NCBI RefSeq assembly: GCF_008831285.2
Contig: NC_045144.1
Span: forward strand, 11,511,672-11,575,671
Source: Nymphaea colorata
Lineage: Eukaryota; Streptophyta; Magnoliopsida; Nymphaeales; Nymphaeaceae
Reading direction: 5' to 3'
Length of the DNA: 64,000 nucleotides
Shown here: one piece after another, positions 47,600 through 57,540 of the stretch
How the letters are laid out: every line of letters begins with the position of its first letter
Position numbering within the stretch: position 1 is the stretch's first letter
Made by a program: the position numbers and the translations under genes
Notes under the pieces: model-generated
Seen by the model: the letters and a program-made list of their open reading frames with translations, nothing else
Told to the model about the DNA's origin: nothing
The model's database searches: none

Positions 47600-48990
47600 T
47601 CCTTGAGCTCCTAGATAATATCCAATCGTAGTCTTTGTATTCTTAGAAAATCTTATTCTTATAAGGTGCATTGTTAATAACTGCAAGTTGAAAATAAGAT
47701 GTTTATATTTAGAACATCCGGAGAAGAAGACACAATCCAATGGCTTACTAGGGTTTAACTAAATTGTATCCGAAAATGGATTTTTTTCCCTACTGAATCT
47801 GATATTTGGTTGAATCTGTACACTCAACTATAGCTGATTCTGCCTACTTGTAGGAATTTCTTGTCGTAACGCGGAACGCGGAAAAATGACATGATATTGC
47901 TGCGTAAAATTTTGAAGGTGAAGGCTTTCGGAAACGAACGGCATAGTTGGTGGGCATCGGATCGCGTGGATGGTGTGTCTTAGTTCAAGGAGTTCCGCTA
48001 GGCAAGAAAATGGAGGGCCTTTGTGCTCATCCGAGTGATGGATAACCTCTCGTTAACCTATAAAACTTTTGGAAACGAGAATAGACATGTTTTAAGGATG
48101 GTTATGACTGGTCATCCATTGGAATCCAGATGGATATTTTGCTAACCCATCCAAACTTTCGGTTCACATGCAGCGGAACATAAGATTCACACCTGATTTT
48201 GACGTTGCCAAAAGCTCAGTATTATAACTTTTTTTTTAAATAAAAGTTTTGAAAATTGTAAGTTGGGTGCTTCTATGAAGGAGGGGAAGCATGAAAGGAG
48301 AAATTCAACTTTTTATTGTAAAAAGCTCGTTCATTTAAAATGAAAAATTCATCTTCCGTTAAATTTTGTCATCACTCACACTTTGTATTCGCTCCATCAT
48401 AACGTATCTTTCTTTTCCATTGTGTTACTATTTTTTTATTATATTATTTGGAGCAACTGAGTGTGAGTTTATTATTGAAAAAAAAATGATTATAAAGGAC
48501 ACTTAGCAAAAAACTACTCCAACTATTTAAAGAAAAAATCATACAACGTGTGTTCTTGTTCTCTTGTATTAAATTTGAGGAAGTAAATAAAAAAGTTCGA
48601 CAAATATCTTTTAAAACCAATTTCATCTTCTTGCTTGTTGAATCAAACAAATCTTGTAAGTAATTGTAAACAGGAGCACGTTTGAGTGGGTGTACGAAAT
48701 ATTTGAAAATGCATTTGGTCACTCCAAGTGAAAGTTTAAGTTGGGGTGGCACTTCTTCAGAGTAGTGGGTATACAAAATATTTCACAATGCATTTAAAGG
48801 TTTACATTGAATAACTTACCACCCACTATTATTTTTATTATTATCTACAAAACGGTACGATTTTCCTCGTCTTTATTCATCTGTTTATTAGAAAGAAATT
48901 TTTGTTTAAGCATGATGATATGTATCCTGACCGCTACTTTCTCTTCTCAACTGGACAAGATTCTCGTCTCCAATCTTTCAGCTAAGTAAA
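47600..48990. other. AT-rich stretch without recognisable gene
   Basis: No domain, repeat structure or RNA gene seen. An open frame on the minus strand (48444-48776) is lysine and asparagine rich and most likely chance. Confidence 0.5.
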
Positions 48991-49004
48991 AAAACTATAT
49001 TCAA

Positions 49005-49103
49005 GAGTGGGATATCAAACTCCAAAATACAGATATATCCAAAGTATGGGTTGCAACCTTGACACCTGGGGCGGCTTCAATTCCAATACCCAAGCTGATG
49101 ATT
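49005..49103 (+). CDS. Putative exon, family not recognised
   Basis: An open frame encoding EWDIKLQNTDISKVWVATL then TPGAASIPIPKLM ends at a canonical donor (ATT/GTGAGT). A further acceptor TTTCTTTCAG lies near 49195 with a short open frame that is interrupted by the copia LTR at 49239. Possibly a host gene disrupted by the retrotransposon. I do not recognise the product. Confidence 0.3.
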
Positions 49104-49238
49104 GTGAGTAGGATTCAGACACAACACCATGCATATATTAGCTGTACTTAGGAAATAGATCTAACATCATTTTCTTCTATGATTTTCTTTCAGTTACAAG
49201 CTTCCAAAGGGGTGGCAGCCACACAGAATACAATCTTT

Positions 49239-49645
49239 TGTTGGAGCTTTGCTAGGAATCTAGATAGCGCACAAATGAAAATGCAGAAATCGAACAAACA
49301 TTTATGATTCATGTGTTTCATATATGGCGGAAGAAGAACCTGTAGAGGCGACCGCCAACTGAATGTCGGCGATTGTGGGAAGAACGGCTACAGTCCCCAT
49401 AGAGTCGTTCCCCAGCGGCATTGGCGGTGGGGGTGGTGGCGGCGGCAATGGGTTTCTCTCCTCAGTCATAGCAGCCCAGTGATGGGGACAGACAATTCAC
49501 GTATGGCTAAGGGGACCGATTACCCAGACGGTAAAAACTTGATGTGTCTCACACCATCACAAGACATGAGTATTTATACTTAAGGGTCCGAAATGGATAT
49601 GGACCCGTATCGACGCAGGACTATCCAGATGGGGAAATCCCAACA
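49239..49645 (-). repeat. 3' LTR of the copia element
   Basis: 407 bp, starting TGTTGGAGCTTTGC and ending AATCCCAACA on the plus strand. It carries a 9-bp G-rich insertion (near 49425) relative to the other LTR. It contains GTATTTATACTTAAGG, whose reverse complement gives a TATA-like AAGTATAAATAC. Confidence 0.95.
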
Positions 49646-49660
49646 ATCTCCCACTAGTCC
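49646..49660 (-). other. Polypurine tract
   Basis: On the minus strand AGTGGGAGAT runs directly into the 3' LTR start TGTTGG. It is the typical plus-strand priming site of plant copia elements. Confidence 0.85.
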
Positions 49661-49848
49661 AAGTCAATATCGATGGTAAACAAAATGAATGGACTAGCCG
49701 CCTTAAAATCCATTCCAAGGTCCCACCTTTATTGTCTTACAAAACTTCTTAACAAACAAATGAGAATACAAAATAAATAGACAACAAACTTAATGAGAAT
49801 AAACAAACTTATGTGATCACATTCATAAATGTTTGCATAATAGTGTGT

Positions 49849-50199
49849 TTACATTGAACTACACAAACCCATCCTTTTAACATGTTCAAAGAACATACCA
49901 GATGCTAGCGCTTTAGTAAGATGATCTGCAACCATATCTGTAGTTCCAATGTGTTGAATACACACTAGTTGATTCTCTGTCCTTTCCTTAACAACAAAAT
50001 ACTTAAGTTCCATATGCTTACAAGAAGTAGTACTTTTGTTGTTGTTGGAAAAGGACACTGCAGTTTCATTATCACAGTGAACCTTAAGTGGTCTATCAAT
50101 AGAATCCACTATCTTGAGCTGTGAAATAAAATTCTTTATCCAAATTGCCTGTGATGTAGTCTCATATAATGCAATGAATTCTGCCAACCGCTGATGCAT
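49849..50199 (-). pseudogene. Copia RNase H, C-terminal part
   Basis: Encodes AEFIALYETTSQAIWIKNFI, VHCDNETAVSFSNN and the terminal TDMVADHLTKALASG, all hallmark RNase H segments of Ty1/copia. The catalytic D of DNETA is kept. The N-terminal part of the domain is missing because of a deletion. The reverse transcriptase frame (ending ...PYASAVG) and this frame meet within about 10 bp at 50180-50190 in different phases. Confidence 0.9.
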
Positions 50200-51019
50200 A
50201 TGGAATGTTGATCATTTGTGTCTTTTCAAATTCGTCCTTTCGACAATCATTTAGGCTCAATTTATCCCCTTTAGCTATGGGTGCTGAAATAGGAGAACAA
50301 TTCTCCATCCCATATCTCTTAAGAACTTTATTGATGTATGTTAATTGGGAAAGACTTAAAACACATTTAGATCTGTCTCGACGAATCTCAATGCCGAGAA
50401 CAAATGAAGCTTCACCCATGTCCTTCATCTCAAAATGAGATGCGAGCAAATGTTTGGTTTCTGTTAGCAATTGAAGGTCATTTGAAGCAAGGAAAATGTC
50501 ATCCACATATAAAGTCAAAATTATGAACTTACTCCCACATGTCTTAAGATACACACATCGATCAATGATGTTTTCTGTAAACCCAAAAGTCGTAATGACT
50601 TCGGAAAACTTAATGTACTATTGACGTGAAGCCTGTTTAAGTTCATAAATCGTTTTATTAAGCTTGCATACCAAATGATCTTTACCACTCTCAGAAAACC
50701 CTTGAGGTTGATCCATATATACCTCTTCATCCAAATCACCATTCAAGAAAGCCGTTTTCACATCCATCTGATGTAGCTCTAAGTCAAAATGAGCTACAAG
50801 TGCAAGGACAATCCTCATTGACTCTTTAGTAGAGACAGGTGAATATGTCTCATTATAGTCAATGCCCTCCATTTGTGTGAATTCTTTAGCAACTAATCTT
50901 GTCTTGTATCTCTCTATGTTGCCTTTATAGTCCCTCTTGGTCTTATAGACCCATTTACACCCTACGGATTTTACTCCTTTAGGCAACGATACAAGACTCC
51001 ATGTCTGGTTTTTAGCCAT
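50162..51019 (-). pseudogene. Copia reverse transcriptase (interrupted)
   Basis: Starts after a stop near 51022 with MAKNQTWSLVSLPKGVKSV and GCKWVYKTKRD. It continues with MDVKTAFLNGDLDEEVYM, whose DVKTAFL carries the first catalytic aspartate. After QASRQ a TAG replaces the usual tryptophan codon (about 50638). The second half keeps the YVDD catalytic motif (LTLYVDDIFLASND, about 50480-50510) and FVLGIEIRRDRS. It ends at IPYASAVGR, where the internal deletion joins it to RNase H. Two stops separate it from integrase and split it, so it is not translatable as one polyprotein. Confidence 0.93.
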
Positions 51020-51049
51020 AGAGTCAAGCTATTCTTTCATAGCATTAAT

Positions 51050-52279
51050 CTAGAACCTGTATTGTTTGCTTTCAACGGCTTCATTGAATGTGAAAGAATC
51101 ATCATCAACATCTATGAAATCACTAGGCTCTTGCAGGTATACCATACAGTCTAATGATATGGCAGATCTCCTGGCTCTTGCAGATCTACGAACAGGTAAT
51201 TGATCATTTTCAATTTGTATGTCTACATCCTGTTCGTGTTCATCAGTATGATCTACATTTAATTCATTTGGATCTGATGCATTACCTGTATGATTTACAT
51301 TCATGTCATCCTGGGAGACAACATAATCATACACATTTATATTCTCTTTATCAGGTCTACTTTCAGTATCATGTATTTCCTCAAAAATGAGGTTTTGTAA
51401 TGCATCTAACCCAAATGGGTCATCTTCCAAGAACTTAGCCTTATCTGCTTCCACAATATGTGGTGTATGAGATGGACAATAAAACCTATAGTCTTTCGAT
51501 CTTTCTGGATAACCAATAAAGAAACCACTGGTTGTTCTAGGATCAAAGGCTTTTATGTAGGGGTTATACAATTTAGCTTCAGCAGGACATCCCCATATGT
51601 GCATATAAGAAAGAGAAGGTTTCCTACCTGTCCATAACTCGTAAGGAGTTGTAGGAACAGCTTTAGTAGGAACCCTATTTTGGATATGCGCTGCTGTACT
51701 GAGAGCTTCACCGCACAAGGTTAGAGGGAGAGTAGAGTAATTTAACATAGCTCGAACCATTTCTTTAAGCGTACGATTTCTTCTTTCAGCAACACCATTT
51801 TGGTAGGCACTGCTTGGCATAGTGTATTGAGGCACAATGCCCTCTTCCTTAAGAAATCGCGTTAATGGTCCCTCTCTTTGTCCCATCTCAGTGAACCTAC
51901 CATAATATTCACCACCTCTATCTGACCTGATTATCTTGATGACCTCACCGGTTTGTTTCTCTACTTCTTTCTTATATTTCTTGAAAACTTGACACACATC
52001 AGATTTTTCAAAGATTAAGTAGAGATACAAATACCGAGAATAGTCATCTGTAAAGGTGATAAAATACTTTTCGCCTGTGTAACAAGGAGGAAAAGGTCCA
52101 CAAACATCTGTGTGAACAATTCCTAATCTTTCAGTACATCGTTCGGCACCTTCTTTATATATGTTAGTTTGCTTTGCCTTTATGCAATCTACACATATGT
52201 CGTTATTTGTAAAATCAAGAGATCGTAAGATTCCTTTATTTATGAGTCTTCTTATTCTCTTTTCAGAGATATGACCCAA
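51050..52279 (-). pseudogene. Copia integrase
   Basis: A 409-codon frame holding the GAG-pre-integrase end (GHISEKRIRRL...CVDCIKAKQ) and the integrase core with HTDVCGPFP, FTDDYSRYLYLYLIFEKS, RSDRGGEYYGRF and PSSAYQNGVAERRNRTL. The D, D, E catalytic triad is present. It also has the copia-specific tail YELWTGRKPSLSYMHIWGCP and GFFIGYPERSKDYRFY. The upstream boundary is a single TGA in place of a tryptophan codon in the pre-integrase motif (near 52289), and a stop near 51022 closes it. The domain itself appears intact. Confidence 0.95.
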
Positions 52280-52288
52280 ACGGCGGTA

Positions 52289-52774
52289 TCATAGCATGTA
52301 TGAATCATCCTCTATGGTACTACGCTTATTGCCAATTATATTATGACTAGAAACCAACGATTCAGAAGATTGGATCTTCACATTCAACTTGTATAAACCA
52401 TCACACAAAATAGCAGAACCAATTTCAACAAGATCTTTATAAATGAACATCTTTGAATTCTCAAACTTTAAACACAAATCAAATCTGTCTAGACTTGATA
52501 CAGAAATCAAGTTTCTACTATATGATGGAACAAAGAAAACATCATGAAGATCCAAAACAAAGCCAGTATCAAGCCTAATCTGACATTCTCCTACAGTCTT
52601 CACATGTGAGCGCATTTTGTTTCTTGAGAAAATGCTCCTCTCATGTAGCGTTGGTTCCCTTTTGCTCAGAAAGTCCTGTAAAAAATTAGCAATATGCACA
52701 GTAACACCAGAGTCAATCCACCAGCTATTAATAGGAACATGTAACATATTACTTTCAAGTGAAACAAATGACAT
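52289..52774 (-). pseudogene. Copia aspartic protease region
   Basis: Contains WWIDSGVTVHIA, the retropepsin active site, with DSG kept and VTVH in place of the usual ATSH/ASSH pattern. It is followed by the conserved LHDVFFVPSYSRNLISVSSL. It is in frame with integrase apart from the single TGA codon after SYML. Confidence 0.9.
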
Positions 52775-52810
52775 GTTACCTTTCTTCTCTAACCAATTTT
52801 TATACTTGAT

Positions 52811-52852
52811 GCAATCTGACTTCTTATGCCCTTTTTTCTTGCAAAAGAAACA
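52811..52852 (-). other. Gag CCHC zinc knuckle
   Basis: CFFCKKKGHKKSDC, a C-X2-C-X4-H-X4-C knuckle, between gag and protease. All four ligands are present. Confidence 0.9.
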
Positions 52853-52894
52853 CTTTATAGGATCTAAGTTAGTCTGCGCAGTTTGAGAAGCAGG

Positions 52895-53560
52895 TTAACT
52901 TGATGACTTCTTCTTGACACTCCTTTTCATTACACTTTTCTTTATGCCAATTTTACCAGCCCGAGAGTGAGAAACCATATGTGTACTTTGCAACTTATCA
53001 CCCTTCATTATTTCATCCTCTTCAACACACTTAGACATCAATTCATTGAATGTCCATTCAGTATTATGTGTGTTGTAACTGATCTTAAAAGGGGTATATT
53101 CAGCTAGTAAATAGGTCAAAGTAAAGAATACCAAGAAAGATTCAGAAATAGTCAACTTCATGTCATTCAATTGAGAAGCAATGTTCCTCATTTCTAACAT
53201 ATGCTGGCGAATGTTACCCCCTCCTTGATATTTCATAGATATTAACTTTGACATTAGGGTACTTGCTCTGGCTTTATGAGAGCTGACAAACTGAGCCTTA
53301 ACTGCATCCAAGAACTCTCTCACCGATCTACAAGGTGGGATAGCACCACGTATGTTCTTAGCGACCCTTGATTGCAAAAGCAACAAACTTAGTCGGTTAG
53401 AACGCTCTCACTTGTCAAAATACACTATTTCATTATGTATACTTTCTGGTGTAAGAGGTGGTGGCTCAAGTAAACACAATATTTTCTTTCCATTCAGCAT
53501 AATTGGAATCATCAAGTAAATGGATAGAATTTGAGCCATTAAAATAAATAGAACCAGGCA
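52895..53560 (-). pseudogene. Copia gag (UBN2 type), frameshifted
   Basis: The main frame 52895-53386 carries EFLDAVKAQFVSSHKARAST, MSKLISMKYQGGGNIRQHML and LTISESFLVFFTL, which are typical UBN2 gag segments. The N-terminal part upstream (about 53410-53560) shows DDSNYAEWKENIVFT in another frame, so at least one frameshift and one stop separate it from the rest. A further stop interrupts the link to the zinc knuckle at about 52893. Confidence 0.88.
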
Positions 53561-53639
53561 CTGCAAATGACAAAAGATATCTATAAGTTGACATGCATTA
53601 TATGAGACAAACCATATGGAACAGTAAACCAAATAAAAA

Positions 53640-54270
53640 GCTCTTTATGTCTACTATTCCCAAGACAAATACCCGGGGTCATTAGGATACTACTTTGGTA
53701 ATATACCTAATACGCACATGTATTCCGTCTTAACTTTATCTAGTAAAACTAGGAAATGTAAATCCAAACTAAAGTTAAGTATAACACCTTCGGGTGTAAA
53801 ATGACAGAACTATGTAAGGATCTATTTTCCTATTTTACTATACTTATTCTCCTGAACATAACACACTACCTTTGGGTAATTATGTTACTTCAAATGAGAA
53901 TAAATATAATATGAAACACTAATGTGCCTTTAAATCATGCGTAGTCACTTTAGTGAGGTATGACATGATTTAACTAATCATAGGCTCTTTACATTAGCGT
54001 TATCGTACAAACTTTATGATCATGCAATAAAACAAACTTTAGCATAATCCTAAAGAAAACATGATACAAGAATATGTTATAATAACACATATAAAATAAA
54101 ATACACGAATCACATGAATCATTTCTGCATAATCAACTTAATACTATCAAAATTGTTCATTAAAGCTCCATAAAACATAATGAATTGATCCCATATCGAT
54201 CTAAAATGATCGAACCAATCCATTAAACACCTTAAATGGGCATACAACCACATATACCAGCTTCCTCTAG
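53640..54270. other. AT-rich part of the copia leader
   Basis: Between gag and the palindrome array. It contains no recognisable coding sequence. A short ACACCTTCGGGTGT-like inverted repeat is near 53786, and a related ACTACCTTTGGGTAAT-like one is near 53868. Confidence 0.5.
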
Positions 54271-54275
54271 CTTAG

Positions 54276-54495
54276 AACCGGTCCCGTATCAGTCCTAAAT
54301 GGACCGAACCGGTGGAAAACTAAGTGAACCGGTTTGAAAAGGGAAAGAACCGGTCTCAAACAACTCTAAATCGGTTCAAAAGGGCCCGAACCGGTTCTGA
54401 AACTGAATGAACCGGTCTTATAATTTGAGAACCAGTCCAGAACCGGTTTTAAAACAACTGAAACGGTCTGTAAATGACCCGAACCGGTTCTGTTT
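54276..54495. repeat. Array of AACCGGTT-type palindromes
   Basis: About ten occurrences of GAACCGGTTC, AACCGGT or close variants are spaced roughly 20-30 bp apart in otherwise unremarkable sequence. They lie within the leader of the copia element. Several are perfect 8- to 10-bp palindromes. Confidence 0.9.
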
Positions 54496-54757
54496 TAAAA
54501 AATCAGACCGAATGGATACGGATCGGGTCCAACCGGACCCGACCCGATCCAAAAAATTTAAAATCAAAGCAGGCGGAGGAGCGGGCGGGCGGTAACGAAA
54601 AACATTTTTTTTTAAATCTTTATGGATCTGGGTCGGGTCAGCATGACCCGACCCGGGTCCGACCCACCCGCTCGACCGCGCGAGTGGTTTCGGGGAAGAC
54701 GAAACCACCTCCCACCGTCGTCGCCCAACGACAGAGAATAGGGACGGCGGGGGCGTT

Positions 54758-55471
54758 TCAACCGGCTCTGCCACCGGCCGTGGGAGGTTTTCGGCGGTCA
54801 TCTAGCGCCGTCTGGCGACACCGCCGGCCACTCCCAGTGGCTGGTGGGCAAGAACGCCCCGCCCCCTCTTCTTTGATGCTGTAAACAGAAAACGAAGGGG
54901 GGGGGGCGTCGGGCGATCTTCGATTCCGCCTCCCGCCGCCTGTGAATGGCGGCCGGACGACGCAGGGATTCGAGCGATGTCGCCAAAAGCTACCCAAGGC
55001 ATGGATCTGAACGATCTCACCTACGGCTAGCAGGTTGCCCATCCCTCTTCCCATTTGGGCTGTGAATAGAAAAGGGGAGGGGCGGTCCAGCGAGCTACAC
55101 TTCCGCCGCCTGACGGAAAGCAGCCAGACGATGCACAAATACCGAGCGGTCCTCAGTCCCGACTCCCGCCTCCTGGATGGCGGCCGGACGTCACAGGGCT
55201 CCGATCGATCCAGGCCTAATGCCCTCTTCCCGTTTCCCCTTTTCTCTGAAGAGATGACAGACCACCATGCTCGACCGTTTCCACCGGATGAAAGAAAACA
55301 TCCAGAAACGAATGCCCGACGACACTCAATCTGGTTGAACCCAAAGAACGTCTGACGATGGCGAAACCCACCGGTGGTCTCCCTTCCCCAACCTTGCCCT
55401 ATTCTCTTTGCGTGAAAACAGAATGCAAAGGGAAACGCGCAGAGGAATCGTGGAGTGGGCCCATAACCCAT
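54758..55471 (-). CDS. Leader ORF of the copia element, 237 codons, function unknown
   Basis: An open frame whose ATG (MGYGPTPRFL) starts immediately inside the 5' LTR. It runs through the GC-rich tandem repeats and is rich in R, G, P and S, with repeated RPPSRRR / RPPFTGGG segments that follow the DNA repeat. It has no known domain. Openness may simply reflect the GC-rich composition and the repeat period, so translation is uncertain. Confidence 0.3.
   Translation of the reverse strand: MGYGPTPRFLCAFPFAFCFHAKRIGQGWGRETTGGFRHRQTFFGFNQIECRRAFVSGCFLSSGGNGRAWWSVISSEKRGNGKRALGLDRSEPCDVRPPSRRRESGLRTARYLCIVWLLSVRRRKCSSLDRPSPFLFTAQMGRGMGNLLAVGEIVQIHALGSFWRHRSNPCVVRPPFTGGGRRNRRSPDAPPPSFSVYSIKEEGAGRSCPPATGSGRRCRQTALDDRRKPPTAGGRAG
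54863..55460. repeat. GC-rich tandem repeat, period about 178 bp, in copia leader
   Basis: The anchor CCCTCTTC...TGTGAATAGAAAA recurs at about 54865, 55043, 55222 and 55397 (spacing 178, 179 and 175 bp). A second anchor, GGCGGCCGGACG followed by CAGGG, recurs at about 54950 and 55180. The units are substantially diverged. The block directly adjoins the 5' LTR. Confidence 0.75.
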
Positions 55472-55869
55472 TGTTGGTGCTTTGCTAGGAATCTAGATAG
55501 CGCACAAACGAAAATGCAGAAATCGAACAAACATTCATGATTCATGTGTTTCATATAGGACAGAAGAAGAACCTGTAGAGGCGACCGCCGTCTGAATGTC
55601 GGCGGCTGTGGGAAGAACGACTACAGTCCCCATAGAGTCGTTCCCCAGCGGCATTGGCGGTGGCGGCGGCAATGGGTTTCTCTCCTCAGCCATAGCAGCC
55701 CAGTGATGGGGACAGACAATTCACGTATGGCTAAGGGGACCGATTACCCAGACGGTAAAAACATGATGTGTCTCACACCATCACAAGACACGAGTATTTA
55801 TACTTAAGGGTCCGAAATGGATATGGACCCGTATCGACGCAGGACTATCCAGATGGGGAAATCCCAACA
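55472..55869 (-). repeat. 5' LTR of the copia element
   Basis: 398 bp, bounded by TGTTGG and CCAACA and about 96% identical to 49239-49645. The internal sequence next to it (minus strand ATGGGTTATGGGCCCAC) does not match the usual initiator-tRNA primer site. Confidence 0.95.
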
Positions 55870-55879
55870 TCTTCATCTC

Positions 55880-56777
55880 TTATTTGATAGTTTCATTCTT
55901 GAATTGATCGCTTAACTCACCAAAATGCTTCGAAAAGCTGTAGTTGGACAAAAGCAAACTGGCTGAAGGCAGGGCTTAGATAAATTAAAGAAAGAGCAAA
56001 GACAGTCATTGTTTATGATAACAAGTAAGTTATGATGAGAATGATCTCAGGGCGTTTTTGTTGATCTTTGTCTGATGAAGGTACTTTCAAATTCTACGTG
56101 TTGTGATGGTTCTTGTCTAGCTTGTGTATTGTGATTTCTGTCGATGGGAGGTCAGCATGTGGCCATGGAATTCATGACATTTATAATATTAAAAATACAT
56201 GTTTTAATCTAATTTGTAAGTCGTCACTAATTTGTAATTTTTATTATTATTCTAGTGCTGCTTTTGTCAGTAAGATGCCCTAATTTGCAAAGACTATGCA
56301 CTTAATAGAGATGGCTAATTTATCCAATCAATAAAACAAACTTAAAGTGACTGAAACTACCATCACAATAAGTGCCAGAAAATGGCTATGGCCTACATCA
56401 TTGCTAGTTTCAGTGACGGGACCTTTAGCACAGGAATTTTAGCCATTGCGAGTTCTCAAGAGCGATGAAAAACTAGGTGCTAGCAATGGTTTTTACCATC
56501 ACTAATATTGGATAAGAGAAAAATGGGTTTATGGAGAGAGGGTCTCTAACTTATTGGTTAGAGAGCTTAGGGTTTTTTGTGGGGGGGAGGGGGTCTTGTT
56601 GGGAAAGGGATGGAGATGGACCTCGTTGTTTTGTTGGGCATAAGTCAGGTGAAGGTTGCTCATGTTGCAGCAGAATAGCATCCCAGATCTGATCTATGTT
56701 TCCTCCGCAAGTTTACCAGCAGCATCTGGATGAGCACATGAACGTCAAGAGGCAGCTGCAGCAATGACAGAGAAGAA
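55880..56777. other. Intergenic stretch, possible CACTA-type subterminal sequence
   Basis: No gene recognised. Sequence around 56350-56510 (CAGTGACGGGACCTTTAGC and AGCAATGGTTTTTACCATCAC) resembles subterminal repeats of CACTA elements, but no CACTA terminus was located. Confidence 0.4.
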
Positions 56778-56988
56778 GAACAACAAGAACAAGAACAAGA
56801 CAAAAGCAGGAAGAAAGTTAGCCAGGTTTGCTTCTGTGAGGCACCGACTGGGGCAATCAAATGTTAACCCTAAATTGTGAAGTGTTGAAGAACAAGAACA
56901 AGACACAAGTAGGAAGAAAGTTAGCCAGGTTTGCTTCTGTAAGGCACCGACTACTGGGGCAATCAAATGTTAACCCTAAATCGTGAAG
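56778..56988. repeat. Tandem duplication of about 105 bp
   Basis: Two adjacent copies share AAGAAAGTTAGCCAGGTTTG, AGGCACCGACT and AATCAAATGTTAACCCTAAA. The offset is 103 bp, rising to 106 bp after a 3-bp insertion (ACT) in the second copy. Confidence 0.9.
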
Positions 56989-57192
56989 TGTTGGGCATAT
57001 ATAAGCCACCTCACAACGAACGGTTAGGGCCCGTGAGAGATTATCGAAGAGAAAACAAGTAATGTAAATTTTAGACTTTATTTAATAAAATCTTTATTTG
57101 AAAACACAATTTGCAAGTTGATCTCGTTACTACGAGTAGGCCCTCCCGTAGTTACGAGATGAAGGGATAAGGCTCAAGGCCAATATCCAACA
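56989..57192 (-). repeat. Short LTR of a second minus-strand copia element
   Basis: 204 bp bounded by TGTTGG and CCAACA. On its right side the minus-strand sequence GGCCAAGTGAGTGA is a plausible polypurine tract. A copia RNase H tail follows at the expected place. The left boundary lies within the tandem duplication, so it is less certain. Confidence 0.55.
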
Positions 57193-57357
57193 TCACTCAC
57201 TTGGCCGTGAGACTGCCGGTTTGGTTCCATTATGTGTGAGTTTCCTTAATCTTTAGTTATATGATTTTTCATAATTGGTTTATCCATCGTAACTTGAATT
57301 TATTCTAGGTTTATAGCAATGTTTTTCTTTTAACGGCTTTCCATCGCAACCTTTTAA

Positions 57358-57535
57358 ATATATCTTAGCCCCATATGAGCTACATGCTTCATAAACCGAT
57401 CTTTAGTTATTCTCTTAATTAAAGGATCAGCTTACCATATCCTTCGTAGGCATGTAATCAACTGAGATTTCATTTTTCTCAATCATTTCATGAACATAAT
57501 GGTATTTCACCCAATGTTGTATGTAACGATTTCCT
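57358..57535 (-). pseudogene. Copia RNase H tail, truncated
   Basis: Minus-strand peptide pieces KYHYVHEMIEKNEISVDYMP and TKDMV, then after a frameshift and stop LIKRITKDRFMKHVAHMGL. These match the C-terminus of Ty1/copia polyproteins. The rest of the element is absent: at about 57540 it gives way to the hAT-like sequence. Confidence 0.8.
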
Positions 57536-57540
57536 TTTAC

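Larger units (their letters stand above)
49239..55869 (-). mobile_element. Nearly full-length Ty1/copia LTR retrotransposon
   Basis: Minus-strand element of 6.6 kb with two LTRs (407 and 398 bp), each bounded by TGTTGG...CCAACA. The flanking 5-mers TCTTT and TCTTC form an imperfect target duplication. In transcription order it has: 5' LTR, a long GC-rich leader, gag, CCHC knuckle, protease, integrase, reverse transcriptase, RNase H, polypurine tract and 3' LTR. This is the copia order. By my count the LTRs differ at about 14 positions plus one 9-bp indel, so the insertion is fairly young. The coding part is nevertheless broken by several stops and an internal deletion. No canonical iMet primer-binding site follows the 5' LTR. 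Confidence 0.95.

Noticed and set aside
55035-55355. Plus-strand 106-codon open frame across the copia leader.
   Set aside because: Antisense shadow of the GC-rich repeats, with no domain; the minus-strand frame is longer and starts at the LTR edge.
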